Source: Microseira wollei NIES-4236 (GTDB taxonomy: Bacteria; Cyanobacteriota; Cyanobacteriia; Cyanobacteriales; Aerosakkonemataceae). From it: DNA of 64,000 nucleotides. How positions within the stretch are numbered: the first letter of the stretch is position 1; every line of letters starts with the position of its first letter. The notes beneath the pieces were generated by a model. It was not told the origin of the DNA. It did not search any database and was given only the letters and a program-made list of their open reading frames with translations. The stretch covers positions 1 through 64,000 of the forward strand of contig NZ_BLAY01000022.1 in the NCBI RefSeq assembly GCF_020521235.1, given 5' to 3'. The translations under genes were made by a program, and so were the position numbers. Shown one piece after another: positions 52,624 to 61,160 of this stretch.

Positions 52624-53253
52624 ATGCCTAAAATTGTCGATCGCGATCTGTACCGCAAAGAACTGCTTGGCAAGTGCTTCGATCTGTTTGCATCTAAGGG
52701 TTACGCATCGATTACCATGCGGGAGATTGCTCAAAAACTGGGTGTTTCAACCGGAACTTTATATCACTATTTTCCTAGTAAAGAAGCAATGTTTGTGCAA
52801 TTGTTTGAGGAGAGATATCGACAGACTATTGCGAGTATTGCGCCCGAGCTAGAAAAGGCTAAAACCCTGGCAGAGCGGATTGAAATTGTATTTGATTTCG
52901 TTGCTAGAAATGAGGAATACTTCCTCAAGCAGCTTTTGCTGGATATTGAGTTCTACCAGCAGCAAGGGCGCGAAAAAATGCAAAAGAACAAAGCACTACA
53001 ACAACTGACAGAACGAGCGCTGGCAGAGTTTGCCAAGCTTTTAGGCATTCAAGATCCTAAGTTTGTCATCTATATTTCGTCTCTAATTGATGGTTTGGTT
53101 CTGGCACGATTATACACCGATGAAATAATCTCTTGGTCAGAGCAGGGGGCGCTGTTAGGAAAAATGATAACTGCTTATTTGGAGCAACAGAAAGACTATG
53201 CAGATAAAACCACTATCTCGCGAAAGGCTCAATCACTCAATTCAGGTGAATAA
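52624..53253 (+). CDS. TetR/AcrR family transcriptional regulator
   Basis: A 209-aa repressor. N-terminal helix-turn-helix: LLGKCFDLFASKGYASITMREIAQKLGVSTGTLYHYFPSKEAMF, a textbook TetR DNA-binding domain. The C-terminal ligand domain (about 70-200) is unassigned. The operator-like palindrome in its promoter suggests self-repression. It is followed by, and overlaps by 56 bp in another frame, the GNAT-DevB-type membrane fusion gene, so it probably controls that exporter operon, as TetR proteins commonly do for efflux systems. Confidence 0.93.
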   Translation: MPKIVDRDLYRKELLGKCFDLFASKGYASITMREIAQKLGVSTGTLYHYFPSKEAMFVQLFEERYRQTIASIAPELEKAKTLAERIEIVFDFVARNEEYFLKQLLLDIEFYQQQGREKMQKNKALQQLTERALAEFAKLLGIQDPKFVIYISSLIDGLVLARLYTDEIISWSEQGALLGKMITAYLEQQKDYADKTTISRKAQSLNSGE

Positions 53254-55105
53254 AGCTTTTCCCTATCAAAGCTTGGTTGAGAGAATGAGTCTTACAGCAA
53301 GTATATTTAAGGAAAAGTTAATTTCCCCAAAAAATTCTGCTGGGGTGAATCAATTATTAGCTATTGATGAAAAGTCACAAAGAATTAGCGGAAATACAGG
53401 ATTATATTGCTATAATAAAGATGAAGCTGAAGCCTATTGGCTTGCCATGTTCTGTGTAGATACAGCGTTTCGGGGGCAAGGAATTGGGAAAAAATTACTG
53501 AATTTCTCCATCGATAAGGCACGATCAGACGGGAAGAAATTCCTGCAACTATACACCTCAAACGATCCTAATGAAGCCGCCGCACAGATTATATTTATGG
53601 ATTTTCAGTTGCTTTCAAAGCCTTTAAATAAACAGATAATTGGACTGATTGTCGTTGCTACTGCTGTATCGGGAGCGATCGCATACTACGGCATCTCTCA
53701 ATTTGGGGGAAGGGTGGGAGAAACCACCGCCTCTCGAAGGGTAGAAACCCCTCCTCCAGTAACAAAAGTAACAGCTTTGGGGCGACTGGAACCGGAAGCA
53801 GAAATAATTCGCTTGTCGGCACCTTTGGCGCTAGATGGCGATCGCGTGGCGCAACTGCTGGTGAAACAGGGAGATCGGGTGGAGAAAGGACAGGTAGTAG
53901 CAATTTTAGACTCGCGCGATCGCTTGCAAGATGCCTTGTTGCAGGCGCAAAAACAGCATCAAGTTGCAGTTGCTAAACTCGCCCAAGTAAAAGCAGGTGC
54001 AAAAGCTGGGGAAATTGCGGCTCAAAAGGCAACAATTGAGCGCCTACAAGCACAGTTACAAGGAGATAAAACTGCACAACAAGAAACAATTGCGCGCATC
54101 GAAGCACAATGGCAAGGAGATAAAACTGCACAACAAGAAACAATTGCGCGCATCGAGGCACAATGGCAAGGAGATAAAACCGCACAAATTGAAGCGATCG
54201 CCCGAATACAAGCACAATGGCAAGGAGATAAAACCGCACAACAGGCAACCATTAAGAAACTGGAGGCGGAATTAAATAATGCATTAGCAGAATATCAACG
54301 CTATCAACAGCTACACAAAGAAGGGGCAATTTCTAATTCAACATTTGATAGCAAAAGCTTGAGTGTAGAGACGGCAAAACAGCAACTCAGCGAAGCCAAA
54401 GCAATTCTCGATCGCATCAATACAACTGCTAGCAAGCAATTAAGCGAAGCCAAAGCAATTCTCGACCGCATCAATACCACAGGTAGCAAGCAATTAAGCG
54501 AAGCCAAAGCAATTCTCGACCGCATTAATACCACTGGCAGCAAACAATTAAGCGAAGCCAAAGTTACACTGAATCGCATCAATGCCACGGGTAGAGAACA
54601 AGTCAGAGAAGCTGCTGCTACCCTCGACGGCATAGCAGAAGTGCGTCCCACCGACGTACAGGCAGCGCAAGCGGAAGTCGAGAATGCGATCGCCGCCACC
54701 CGTCGCGCTCAAACCGACTTAAATCAAGCTTATATCAAAGCACCAATTGCCGGACAGATTCTCAAAATTAACACAAGGGTGGGAGAAAAGATCGGCGAAA
54801 ACGGCATTGCCGATTTAGCACAAACCGACCAAATGGTAGCCGTAGCAGAAATTTATCAAACCGATATAGGTAAAATCAAAATGGGACAGCCAGCACTTAT
54901 TACAGGTCAAGCATTTGCCGGAGAATTGCGCGGAATTGTTTCCGAAATTGGCTTGCAAGTCAACCGCCAAAATGTTTTCAGCAATCAACCAGGAGAAAAC
55001 TTAGACCGCCGGGTTATAGAAATAAAAATTCGCCTCAATCCCGAAGACAGCAAGCGCGTTGCGGGATTGACCAACTTGCAAGTACAAACAGCGATTGAGT
55101 TGTAA
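53198..55105 (+). CDS. GNAT-domain/DevB-type membrane fusion protein (HlyD family) fusion
   Basis: 635 aa. Residues about 1-135 are a GNAT acetyltransferase portion, with the acetyl-CoA loop RGQGIG (92-97) and FLQLYTSNDPNEAAAQ. From about 143 the chain continues as a DevB-like membrane fusion protein: one membrane helix (QIIGLIVVATAVSGAIAYYGI), the biotinyl-lipoyl half LSAPLALDGDRVAQLLVKQGDRVEKGQVVAILDSRD, a long helical hairpin, the second lipoyl half AYIKAPIAGQILKINTRVGEKI, and the beta-barrel region. DevB proteins link an ABC transporter to TolC in the periplasm. The hairpin carries four 18-residue repeats on each arm (279-350 and 395-466). The GNAT fold would be cytoplasmic. Start at ATG 53198 inside the TetR gene; an ATG at 53285 is an alternative. 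Confidence 0.85.
   Translation: MQIKPLSRERLNHSIQVNKAFPYQSLVERMSLTASIFKEKLISPKNSAGVNQLLAIDEKSQRISGNTGLYCYNKDEAEAYWLAMFCVDTAFRGQGIGKKLLNFSIDKARSDGKKFLQLYTSNDPNEAAAQIIFMDFQLLSKPLNKQIIGLIVVATAVSGAIAYYGISQFGGRVGETTASRRVETPPPVTKVTALGRLEPEAEIIRLSAPLALDGDRVAQLLVKQGDRVEKGQVVAILDSRDRLQDALLQAQKQHQVAVAKLAQVKAGAKAGEIAAQKATIERLQAQLQGDKTAQQETIARIEAQWQGDKTAQQETIARIEAQWQGDKTAQIEAIARIQAQWQGDKTAQQATIKKLEAELNNALAEYQRYQQLHKEGAISNSTFDSKSLSVETAKQQLSEAKAILDRINTTASKQLSEAKAILDRINTTGSKQLSEAKAILDRINTTGSKQLSEAKVTLNRINATGREQVREAAATLDGIAEVRPTDVQAAQAEVENAIAATRRAQTDLNQAYIKAPIAGQILKINTRVGEKIGENGIADLAQTDQMVAVAEIYQTDIGKIKMGQPALITGQAFAGELRGIVSEIGLQVNRQNVFSNQPGENLDRRVIEIKIRLNPEDSKRVAGLTNLQVQTAIEL
54032..54595. repeat. Paired 54-bp tandem repeats in the helical hairpin of the membrane fusion protein
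   Basis: First array 54032-54247: four units coding TIARIEAQWQGDKTAQQE-like 18-mers. Second array 54380-54595: four units coding KQLSEAKAILDRINTTGS-like 18-mers. Each array is 216 bp and is followed by a diverged fifth unit. Confidence 0.92.
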
Positions 55106-55386
55106 ATTCTTGATCGCTTTATTTATAACGAATGTCTGATATCAGGAGGAATCATGGTTCAAAGCGCTAATTGCTAATTGCTAATTGCTAATTGCAAGCT
55201 TGCTAATTTAACATTTTTTATGGCATTAGCCATTAGCCATTAGCCATTAGCCATTAGCCGCCATGCATGAGAAGCAACTTGAGAATGATGCGTGAAATCT
55301 TCTCTTTCTTCTCTTGATCTGCGTCCTGGATCGCCTGGATCGGTTGATTAAAAAACAAGGTTTCACAAATCAGCTATCATTCCTAT
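55106..55386. other. Repeat-rich spacer
   Basis: AATTGCT and ATTAGCC heptamers from about 55163 to 55260, in reversed directions on the two sides (a long imperfect hairpin), with GAAGCAACTTGAG, a truncated GTTGCTAGTTAT-family end, at 55271. No gene. Confidence 0.6.
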
Positions 55387-56052
55387 ATGCGCTTAACCAA
55401 TACTCTCAACAGTTGGAGGTCAGGAAAAGTGATAAATGCTACAAATGACGCGATACGCTTAGAGAGATCGCAAACCGAAAAAGCCACCGAAATTCTCACC
55501 AATGCATTCTATAACGATCCGATGTTTCGCTACCTGATTCCTGAAACAGAACCAGCAAAATACAATGCCCTCAAGTGGTTTTGTCGGATGACATTAGACG
55601 TAAGCCAACCTTATAACCAGATTTATACAACCGCAGGCGAACTGAAAGGCATCGCCGCCTGGATGCCTCCCGGACATGCCTCTATAAGTATGCTGCAACT
55701 ATTGCAAGCTGGTTTATATGCCTTGCCTTTCAAATTAGGTTGGCAGAAAACTGGGCGATTTATGTCGCTATTTTCGCTCATCGAAAAACGCCATATCGAG
55801 GAAATGCCGAAACCGCATTGGTATCTATTTATGCTAGGCGTCGCACCCGCCTATCAAAATCAAGGAATTGGTAGTACGCTCCTACAACCCGTCCTCAAAC
55901 AAGCAGATAGCGACGGTTTACCCTGCTACCTTCAAACTTCTACAGAAAGCGCCATCCGTTTCTACAAAAGACATGGGTTTGAAGTTTTGTGGCAGGGTGA
56001 ATTACCAGGGGATAGCGCCTGCATTTGGACAATGAAGCGAGAACCTGTTTAG
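55387..56052 (+). CDS. GNAT family N-acetyltransferase
   Basis: 221 aa. The acetyl-CoA site is LFMLGVAPAYQNQGIGSTLLQPVL (QNQGIG) and the C-terminal part CYLQTSTESAIRFYKRHGFEVLWQGELP is the usual second half of the fold. The family acetylates amines on small molecules, antibiotics or proteins; the substrate is unknown. It lies between the DevB-like fusion and the DevC-like permease, separated from both by heptamer repeats, and so interrupts what is normally a continuous devBC pair. Confidence 0.9.
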   Translation: MRLTNTLNSWRSGKVINATNDAIRLERSQTEKATEILTNAFYNDPMFRYLIPETEPAKYNALKWFCRMTLDVSQPYNQIYTTAGELKGIAAWMPPGHASISMLQLLQAGLYALPFKLGWQKTGRFMSLFSLIEKRHIEEMPKPHWYLFMLGVAPAYQNQGIGSTLLQPVLKQADSDGLPCYLQTSTESAIRFYKRHGFEVLWQGELPGDSACIWTMKREPV

Positions 56053-56258
56053 TTGCTAATTGCTAATTGCTAATTGCTGGCTAATTGCTGGCTAATTGCT
56101 AATTGCTAATGGCTAATTGCAAGCTTGCTAATTAAACATTTTTTATTGCCCGCTCCATGAGCCATTAGCCATGAGCCATTAGCCATTAACCATTAACCAT
56201 TAGCCATTAGCAATTAGCAGCCATAACGATAACTGAATGCAAAAAAAAGAGTGAAATT

Positions 56259-57410
56259 ATGTTTGGCAAAACTCCGCTAGCATGGCTCCAGTTAATCAAA
56301 AGCAAATCCCGCCTCGCCGTAGCATTGGCAGGTATTGGATTTGCCGATATGCTGATGTTCGTACAATTGGGAATGCTCGATGCGCTGTTAACTGGCGCTA
56401 CTCAAGCTCACCAAAATCTTCAGGCAGATTTAGTATTAACAAATCCCCAATTTCAAACTTTGTTCAATATTAAAAACTTTCCCAGAGAACGATTGCAGCA
56501 GACTTTGGCTTATGATGGGGTAAAATCTGTGCGTCCGCTGTACGTCAGCCTCGCCCAGTGGCGCAATCCGGAAACGCTCCTAGAACGGGGTATTTTAGTC
56601 TGGGGAATTGACCCGGCTAACTCGCCGTTTAACTTTCCAGAAGTGAATCAAAACCTGGAGGGGATAAAATTACTGGATCGGGCTTTGTTTGACCGAGCTT
56701 CTAGACCGGAATACGGCCAGATTCCAGATTTATTTAAACAGCGAGGAACGGTGGAAGCGCAGGTGAATCAGCAAACTATCCAAACGATTGGATTGTTTAC
56801 CTTGGGCGCTTCTTTTGGTGCGGATGGGAATATTATTACCAGCGATTCTACCTTTCTTAAATTATTTCCAGACCGTCAGGCAAATCAAATTGATGTGGGA
56901 TTAATTAACCTGAAACCCGGTACTGACGTGCAAAAAATCCAACAGCAACTAAAAGCAGGTTTGCCGAATGATGTAAAAGTTCTCACACCTACAGAGTTTG
57001 CCAAAATTGAAATTGATTACTGGCAAAGTCAGGGAGTTGGCTTTATTTTTGGTATGGGTGTTGTGGTAGGATTTATTGTTGGTACGGTGATTGTTTACCA
57101 AATTCTTTATACCGATGTAGCGGATCACCTGCCAGAATATGCCACGCTGAAGGCAATGGGTTATACAGATGCCTATTTGCTGGGTGCTTTGATGCAAGAA
57201 GCGCTAATTTTAGCCGTATTGGGTTATATTCCTGGTTTCTTGCTGTCTTTGGGATTGTACCAGCTTACCTATGCCGCCACCTTGTTACCCGTGGCGATGA
57301 AAATTGACCGCGCCTTATTGGTGATGCTGCTGACAGTTTTTATGTGCGGCGTTTCCGGTGCGATCGCCACGCGCAAACTTCGCTCTGCCGACCCCGCCGA
57401 CGTGTTTTAA
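56259..57410 (+). CDS. devC: DevC-type ABC exporter permease
   Basis: 383-aa permease of the DevC/MacB-FtsX type: N-terminal membrane helix (PLAWLQLIKSKSRLAVALAGIGFADMLMFVQLGMLDALL), a large extracytoplasmic domain (about 60-260), and three C-terminal helices (FIFGMGVVVGFIVGTVIVYQI, LMQEALILAVLGYIPGFLLSLGL, LLVMLLTVFMCGVSGAIATR), ending KLRSADPADVF as in other DevC proteins. With DevB and the ATPase DevA it exports glycolipids or related substrates through TolC; in Anabaena this is heterocyst glycolipid. No devA follows in this window, so the ATPase must be encoded elsewhere. Confidence 0.92.
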   Translation: MFGKTPLAWLQLIKSKSRLAVALAGIGFADMLMFVQLGMLDALLTGATQAHQNLQADLVLTNPQFQTLFNIKNFPRERLQQTLAYDGVKSVRPLYVSLAQWRNPETLLERGILVWGIDPANSPFNFPEVNQNLEGIKLLDRALFDRASRPEYGQIPDLFKQRGTVEAQVNQQTIQTIGLFTLGASFGADGNIITSDSTFLKLFPDRQANQIDVGLINLKPGTDVQKIQQQLKAGLPNDVKVLTPTEFAKIEIDYWQSQGVGFIFGMGVVVGFIVGTVIVYQILYTDVADHLPEYATLKAMGYTDAYLLGALMQEALILAVLGYIPGFLLSLGLYQLTYAATLLPVAMKIDRALLVMLLTVFMCGVSGAIATRKLRSADPADVF

Positions 57411-57810
57411 TATTTCCGGTCATGGGTCATACCTTGTTCACCTAAATTTTACTTTTTTCTATAAAACTTATTATTCTGAAATAAAAGTTTTTTTGAATTA
57501 AAAATTTAGGGGTGGAATTGTAAAAATAACTGGTATTTTTATAAAAAAAGGTTAAAGAGGGGTTAAACTCGGACTAAAGACAAGGTAACGTACCGAGATA
57601 AGGCGATCCCCACCAAGTAGGCTCAACGGCAAACAATTTGAGAATCGCTTTTACTCTACGGATTTTGGTACGAGCGAAAAACTTTTATCAAAATCAATTT
57701 ACAGAATAAATCGAGAGCCTACGGTATATCCGGACACCTTTTGTCAACTCTGCAATAGACGGCTGTTGCTGGGATAGAAAACCCCGCATGTGCAGCCGAA
57801 TGGAGGTAAT
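57411..57810. other. Long AT-rich leader upstream of the EF-G-like gene
   Basis: Contains an A/T-rich stretch (57470-57560), a likely promoter zone, and a long 5' leader with repeated ACCGAGATAAGG/GTACCGAGATA-like bits. No ORF. The leader could hold regulation but I recognise no riboswitch. Confidence 0.5.
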
Positions 57811-59862
57811 ATGAGCGAAAAAGTGGTTTCTTTAGCGCGTAACGTAGCTATAGTTGGCCCATATTTGGGCGGAAAAACTACGGTGTTGGAAAGTTTGTTA
57901 TCTGTGACGGGCGCTATTTCCCGGAAAGGAGCCGTGAAGGATGGTAACACGGTGGGAGATAGCGCACAAGAAGCACGCGATCGCAAAATGAGCGTGGAAG
58001 TATCCGCCGCCTGCGCCGAATACGGCGGCGTGCGGTTCACGTTCCTCGATTGTCCCGGTTCGGTAGAATTTGCTCAAGAAACGTATAACGCCCTTGTGGG
58101 GGTGGATGCAGCGATTGTAGTATGCGAACCAGTATCGGATCGCGTCCTCACCCTCGCGCCTTTGTTTAAATTCCTCGACGACTGGGAAATTCCCCACCTG
58201 GTATTTATCAACAAAATGGACAGGGCGAATAACAATTTCATGGACGTATTACACGCCCTGAAATCTGTTTCTAGTCGTCCATTAGTTCCCCATCAATATC
58301 CCATCGGACAGGGAGAAAATCTGGCTGGATTTATCGATTTAGTCAGCGAACAAGCTTATCACTATCATCCAGGTGCCGCCGCCGACCCCGTACCCTTCCC
58401 CGACGAATTGAAGGAACAAGAACAAGAAGCGCGGACGGAAATGTTGGAAGAATTAGCCAACTTTGACGACCACCTGTTGGAAGAACTCCTAGAAGAAATT
58501 AATCCACCCCAAGAAGAGATTCTGCGCGACTTAAAAATGGAATTAGGCGCAGATTTAATCGTCCCAGTATTCTTTGGCGTCGCCGAAAAAGATTTTGGCA
58601 TCCGTCCGCTTTTAGAAGCACTATTGAGAGAAGCACCAGAACCAGAAACCACAGCCCAAAAACGGGGAATTACCCTGAAAAACGATACCCCCGTCGCTCA
58701 AGTTCTCAAAACTTATTTCACCCCCCAAGGCGGCAAACTTTCCCTAGTGCGAGTTTGGCAAGGTAACTTAACCGATGGCACGGTTCTTAACGGAGTGCGT
58801 GCGGGTGGTTTATATCGCCTGATGGGACAACAACAAATTACCCTGCAACAAGTCCAAGCGGGTGAAATTGTGGCGATAGGACGCATGGAAGGAATTAAAA
58901 CCGGCGATACTATAGCCACGAATCAAGCAAAAGAATTGCCCAAAGCCGAACAACTAACACCCGTTTACGCTTTAGCAATTACCGCAGAAAAGCGTAACGA
59001 TGAAGTGAAAATTAGCGGCGCTTTAGCCAAGTTAATTGAAGAAGACCCATCTTTAGCTTGGGAACAACACGGCGACACCCGCGAAGTCATTTTGTGGGGA
59101 CAAGGTGAAATACACTTGCAAGTAGCCTTAGACCGACTGCGGCGCAAATATAACCTGCCAATGAGTACCCACTTGCCGCAAGTTGCCTACAAAGAAACGA
59201 TTCGCAAACCCGTCAAATCAATTCACGGACGCTACAAGCACCAAAGCGGCGGACACGGACAGTTTGGCGATGTTTATTTGGATATTCAACCTTTATCCCG
59301 TGGAGAAGGTTTCAACTTCAAAGAAACAATAGTCGGCGGAGTGGTTCCACGGCAATATATTCCTGGCGTGGAAGTCGGCGTGCGGGAGTTTTTGGCACAT
59401 GGTCCGTTGGGTTTCCCAGTGGTAGATGTAGCGGTGACGCTGACTAATGGTTCGTATCATACGGTGGATAGTTCGGAACAAGCATTTAAACAAGCAGCGC
59501 GTTTGGCGATGCAAGAAGGGATGCCAAAATGCGAACCCACGCTGTTAGAACCGATTACCTCTGTTGAAGTGACAAGTCCACAGGAATATACGTCCAAAGT
59601 GATGCAATTGCTGACAGGACGGCGCGGGCAAATTTTAGGTTATGAAGGTCGTTCTGACTGGAAAGGTTGGGACAAGATTTCTGCCTATTTGCCGCAAGCC
59701 GAAATGCAAGGATTTATTGTGGAATTGCGGAGTTTGACAATGGGCGTTGGTTCCTTTAGCTGGAAGTTCGACCATTTGCAAGAAGTGCCGGATAAAGTAG
59801 CTGAAAAAGTGCTAGCAACACCTAGCAACGGTAACAGCAAGACCAACGGCAACGGCAAATAA
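57811..59862 (+). CDS. Elongation factor G-like GTPase
   Basis: 683 aa from ATG 57811, which follows a perfect GGAGG ribosome-binding site; the longer reading from 57790 is less likely. Domains I-V of EF-G are all present: P-loop GPYLGGKTTVLE, G3 DCPG, G4 NKMD; domain IV VAYKETIRKPVKSIHGRYKHQSGGHGQFGDV; domain V VEVTSPQEYTSKVMQLLTGRRGQILGYE. It differs from canonical EF-G: the invariant D-T-P-G-H is DCPGS, so the catalytic histidine is missing, and the GITI-type switch I is altered. This places it in the EF-G-like (EF-G2/FusA2-like) group whose role is not settled. The tail is Asn/Gly/Lys-rich. Confidence 0.9.
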   Translation: MSEKVVSLARNVAIVGPYLGGKTTVLESLLSVTGAISRKGAVKDGNTVGDSAQEARDRKMSVEVSAACAEYGGVRFTFLDCPGSVEFAQETYNALVGVDAAIVVCEPVSDRVLTLAPLFKFLDDWEIPHLVFINKMDRANNNFMDVLHALKSVSSRPLVPHQYPIGQGENLAGFIDLVSEQAYHYHPGAAADPVPFPDELKEQEQEARTEMLEELANFDDHLLEELLEEINPPQEEILRDLKMELGADLIVPVFFGVAEKDFGIRPLLEALLREAPEPETTAQKRGITLKNDTPVAQVLKTYFTPQGGKLSLVRVWQGNLTDGTVLNGVRAGGLYRLMGQQQITLQQVQAGEIVAIGRMEGIKTGDTIATNQAKELPKAEQLTPVYALAITAEKRNDEVKISGALAKLIEEDPSLAWEQHGDTREVILWGQGEIHLQVALDRLRRKYNLPMSTHLPQVAYKETIRKPVKSIHGRYKHQSGGHGQFGDVYLDIQPLSRGEGFNFKETIVGGVVPRQYIPGVEVGVREFLAHGPLGFPVVDVAVTLTNGSYHTVDSSEQAFKQAARLAMQEGMPKCEPTLLEPITSVEVTSPQEYTSKVMQLLTGRRGQILGYEGRSDWKGWDKISAYLPQAEMQGFIVELRSLTMGVGSFSWKFDHLQEVPDKVAEKVLATPSNGNSKTNGNGK

Positions 59863-59871
59863 CCCCCCCCT

Positions 59872-60115
59872 CGTTACCAGGCTCCGGCCTGGTAACGCAC
59901 CTGCTGAGGCTCTGGCCTCATTCCCAGTTCGGAGGCCGGAGCCTCAAACAAACCCGACTTCTAAGATTTTGTGCTTGTTGCATTAACCAGCCAGGGATTA
60001 AAATCCCTGGCTTATAGCGCAAGTCCACTCAAGTGGACTAAAGACTGACGCTACTCCCCAGTCCACTTAAGTGGACTTTGGCTATTAGCCCTGCAATTGA
60101 TTGCAGGGCGGGTTT
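59872..60115. repeat. Cluster of hairpins downstream of the EF-G-like gene
   Basis: Four kinds of palindrome follow one another: CGTTACCAGGC/GCCTGGTAACG (59872-59897, a possible terminator), GGCTCCGGCC-type dyads, CAGGGATT...AATCCCTG (about 59991-60011), two copies of GTCCACT-AAGTGGAC (about 60024 and 60061), and CCCTGCAAT/ATTGCAGGG (about 60090). No coding sequence. Confidence 0.75.
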
Positions 60116-60127
60116 TGGTTTTGGGGT

Positions 60128-60385
60128 TTACCGTCCAGACTTCTGAGTCGATGAATCGGTGGAATGTCTTAGGATTGTCATCACCAAGTCGGTTTTGGGT
60201 ACTGGCGTCAAGGGACTCCATTCGTCAACTTCCGCAAATCCGATGGCGAAAAAATTCTTGATTTCTTCCATTACTCCCTCGCGGGTACCGATAATCAGAA
60301 ACCGGATTGGTTCCCGATCCGGCATTTCTGACTCGGAAGAAGGACGCGCAGATCCGATAGCGTCTGACAAAAACTCTTGTGCCAT
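60128..60385 (-). CDS. Small conserved cyanobacterial hypothetical protein, 85 aa
   Basis: Ribosome-binding site CAGGAG sits 7-8 bp before the ATG. The product reads MAQEFLSDAIGSARPSSESE, then REPIRFLIIGTREGVMEEIKNFFAIGFAEVDEWSPLTPVPKTDLVMTILRH. The core (FLIIGTREGV, then LHKLGFAEVxxWSxLxP-like) recurs in cyanobacteria as an unnamed small family in my memory; this is unverified. Soluble, no motif of known function. Confidence 0.75.
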   Translation of the reverse strand: MAQEFLSDAIGSARPSSESEMPDREPIRFLIIGTREGVMEEIKNFFAIGFAEVDEWSPLTPVPKTDLVMTILRHSTDSSTQKSGR

Positions 60386-60877
60386 GATATTTTCTCCTGT
60401 TTCTTGGATTGGAAACCAAAAAATCTAGCCATCCCGCAGGCAGCGCAAAGCAGGGTGGCTACGGAGAATGTTAAAATTCTCTGTTAGCCTCCATACTGCT
60501 CCTTACAGTGTGGGGGTCAAGCTGTCCATTGCCGGTTCCAAGCGGCATTGGGCAGCGTTACTAGATTTTGAGGCGGACACGGGTTGCTGTCGTTGAACTA
60601 AAGCAACCTTAAACAGAGAGATTAGCCCGATTGGGGACAACTGTCAAGATACCCGTGGGTTTTGTTACGAAACTTTAGGTGGCTCTGCCATCGCTCGAAT
60701 TGCGACAAGTTTGAGTTTCCAGTTACAGCGGTTTTCCATTGGGTGCAATACAAGATCGTTGCAGGGACACGGCAGTCGAAAAATTTTCGCTGAGGACAAA
60801 AGTTACTGATGCCGTGTCCCTACCCGCCGTTGATTTGTGCGCTCGCGGCTTTATCGGTGTGTGGGGATAGGTGTTGA
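60386..60877. other. Intergenic region with dispersed repeat
   Basis: Contains a dyad near 60426-60458 (TAGCCATCCCGC.../AGGGTGGCTA), possibly the leader of the 85-aa gene, and copy 1 of a dispersed repeat (60726-60836) found again at 61763-61876. No ORF of interest. Confidence 0.5.
60726..60836. repeat. Dispersed repeat, copy 1
   Basis: CAGCGGTTTTCCATTGGGTG ... GACAAAAGTTACT ... GTGTCCCTACCCGCCGTTGATTT; about 85 percent identical by eye to 61763-61876. The interior has GGGACACGGCA/TGCCGTGTCCC arms that form a hairpin. Confidence 0.8.
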
Positions 60878-61064
60878 GTTTCAGTTTCCTTGCGGGGATT
60901 CAGTTGGTTGAAAGACAATATTTGCCCCAACGTGGTAGCGGGCCAAATGATGCTTCAGTCCCCTTGCGGGGATTTAGTTAGCTGAAAGCCAAGATTTGTC
61001 AGAAGATGGTGAGCCAGGGATTGATGTGTTGCAGTCCCCTGGCGGGGATTTAGCTAGTTGAAAG
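60878..61064. CRISPR. Three-repeat CRISPR remnant, no cas genes
   Basis: Three 37-bp repeats at 60878-60914, 60952-60988 and 61028-61064 of the form GTTTCAGTCCCCTTGCGGGG ATTTAGTTAGTTGAAAG (split here), separated by unrelated spacers of 37 bp (60915-60951) and 39 bp (60989-61027). The repeats contain the TCCCC/GGGGA dyad and GAAAG 3' end typical of cyanobacterial CRISPR repeats, and each differs at 2-5 positions. No cas genes lie in the window, so it is a relic or an orphan array. Confidence 0.85.
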
Positions 61065-61160
61065 TCTAGAGTCTAGAACGACGACTGATAGAGGATCCTG
61101 AAGAGGATTTTCGCGAACCTCTAATCGAAAGTCGATTTCAGCCTTCAGAGTTTTCCTGAC

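Noticed and set aside
53973-54252. Cys/Leu-rich repetitive minus-strand ORFs
   Set aside because: Antisense translations of the 54-bp repeats in the membrane fusion gene; they repeat only because the sense strand does.
60386-60720. Riboswitch or structured RNA upstream of the 85-aa gene
   Set aside because: One dyad is visible but no conserved riboswitch core that I recognise.
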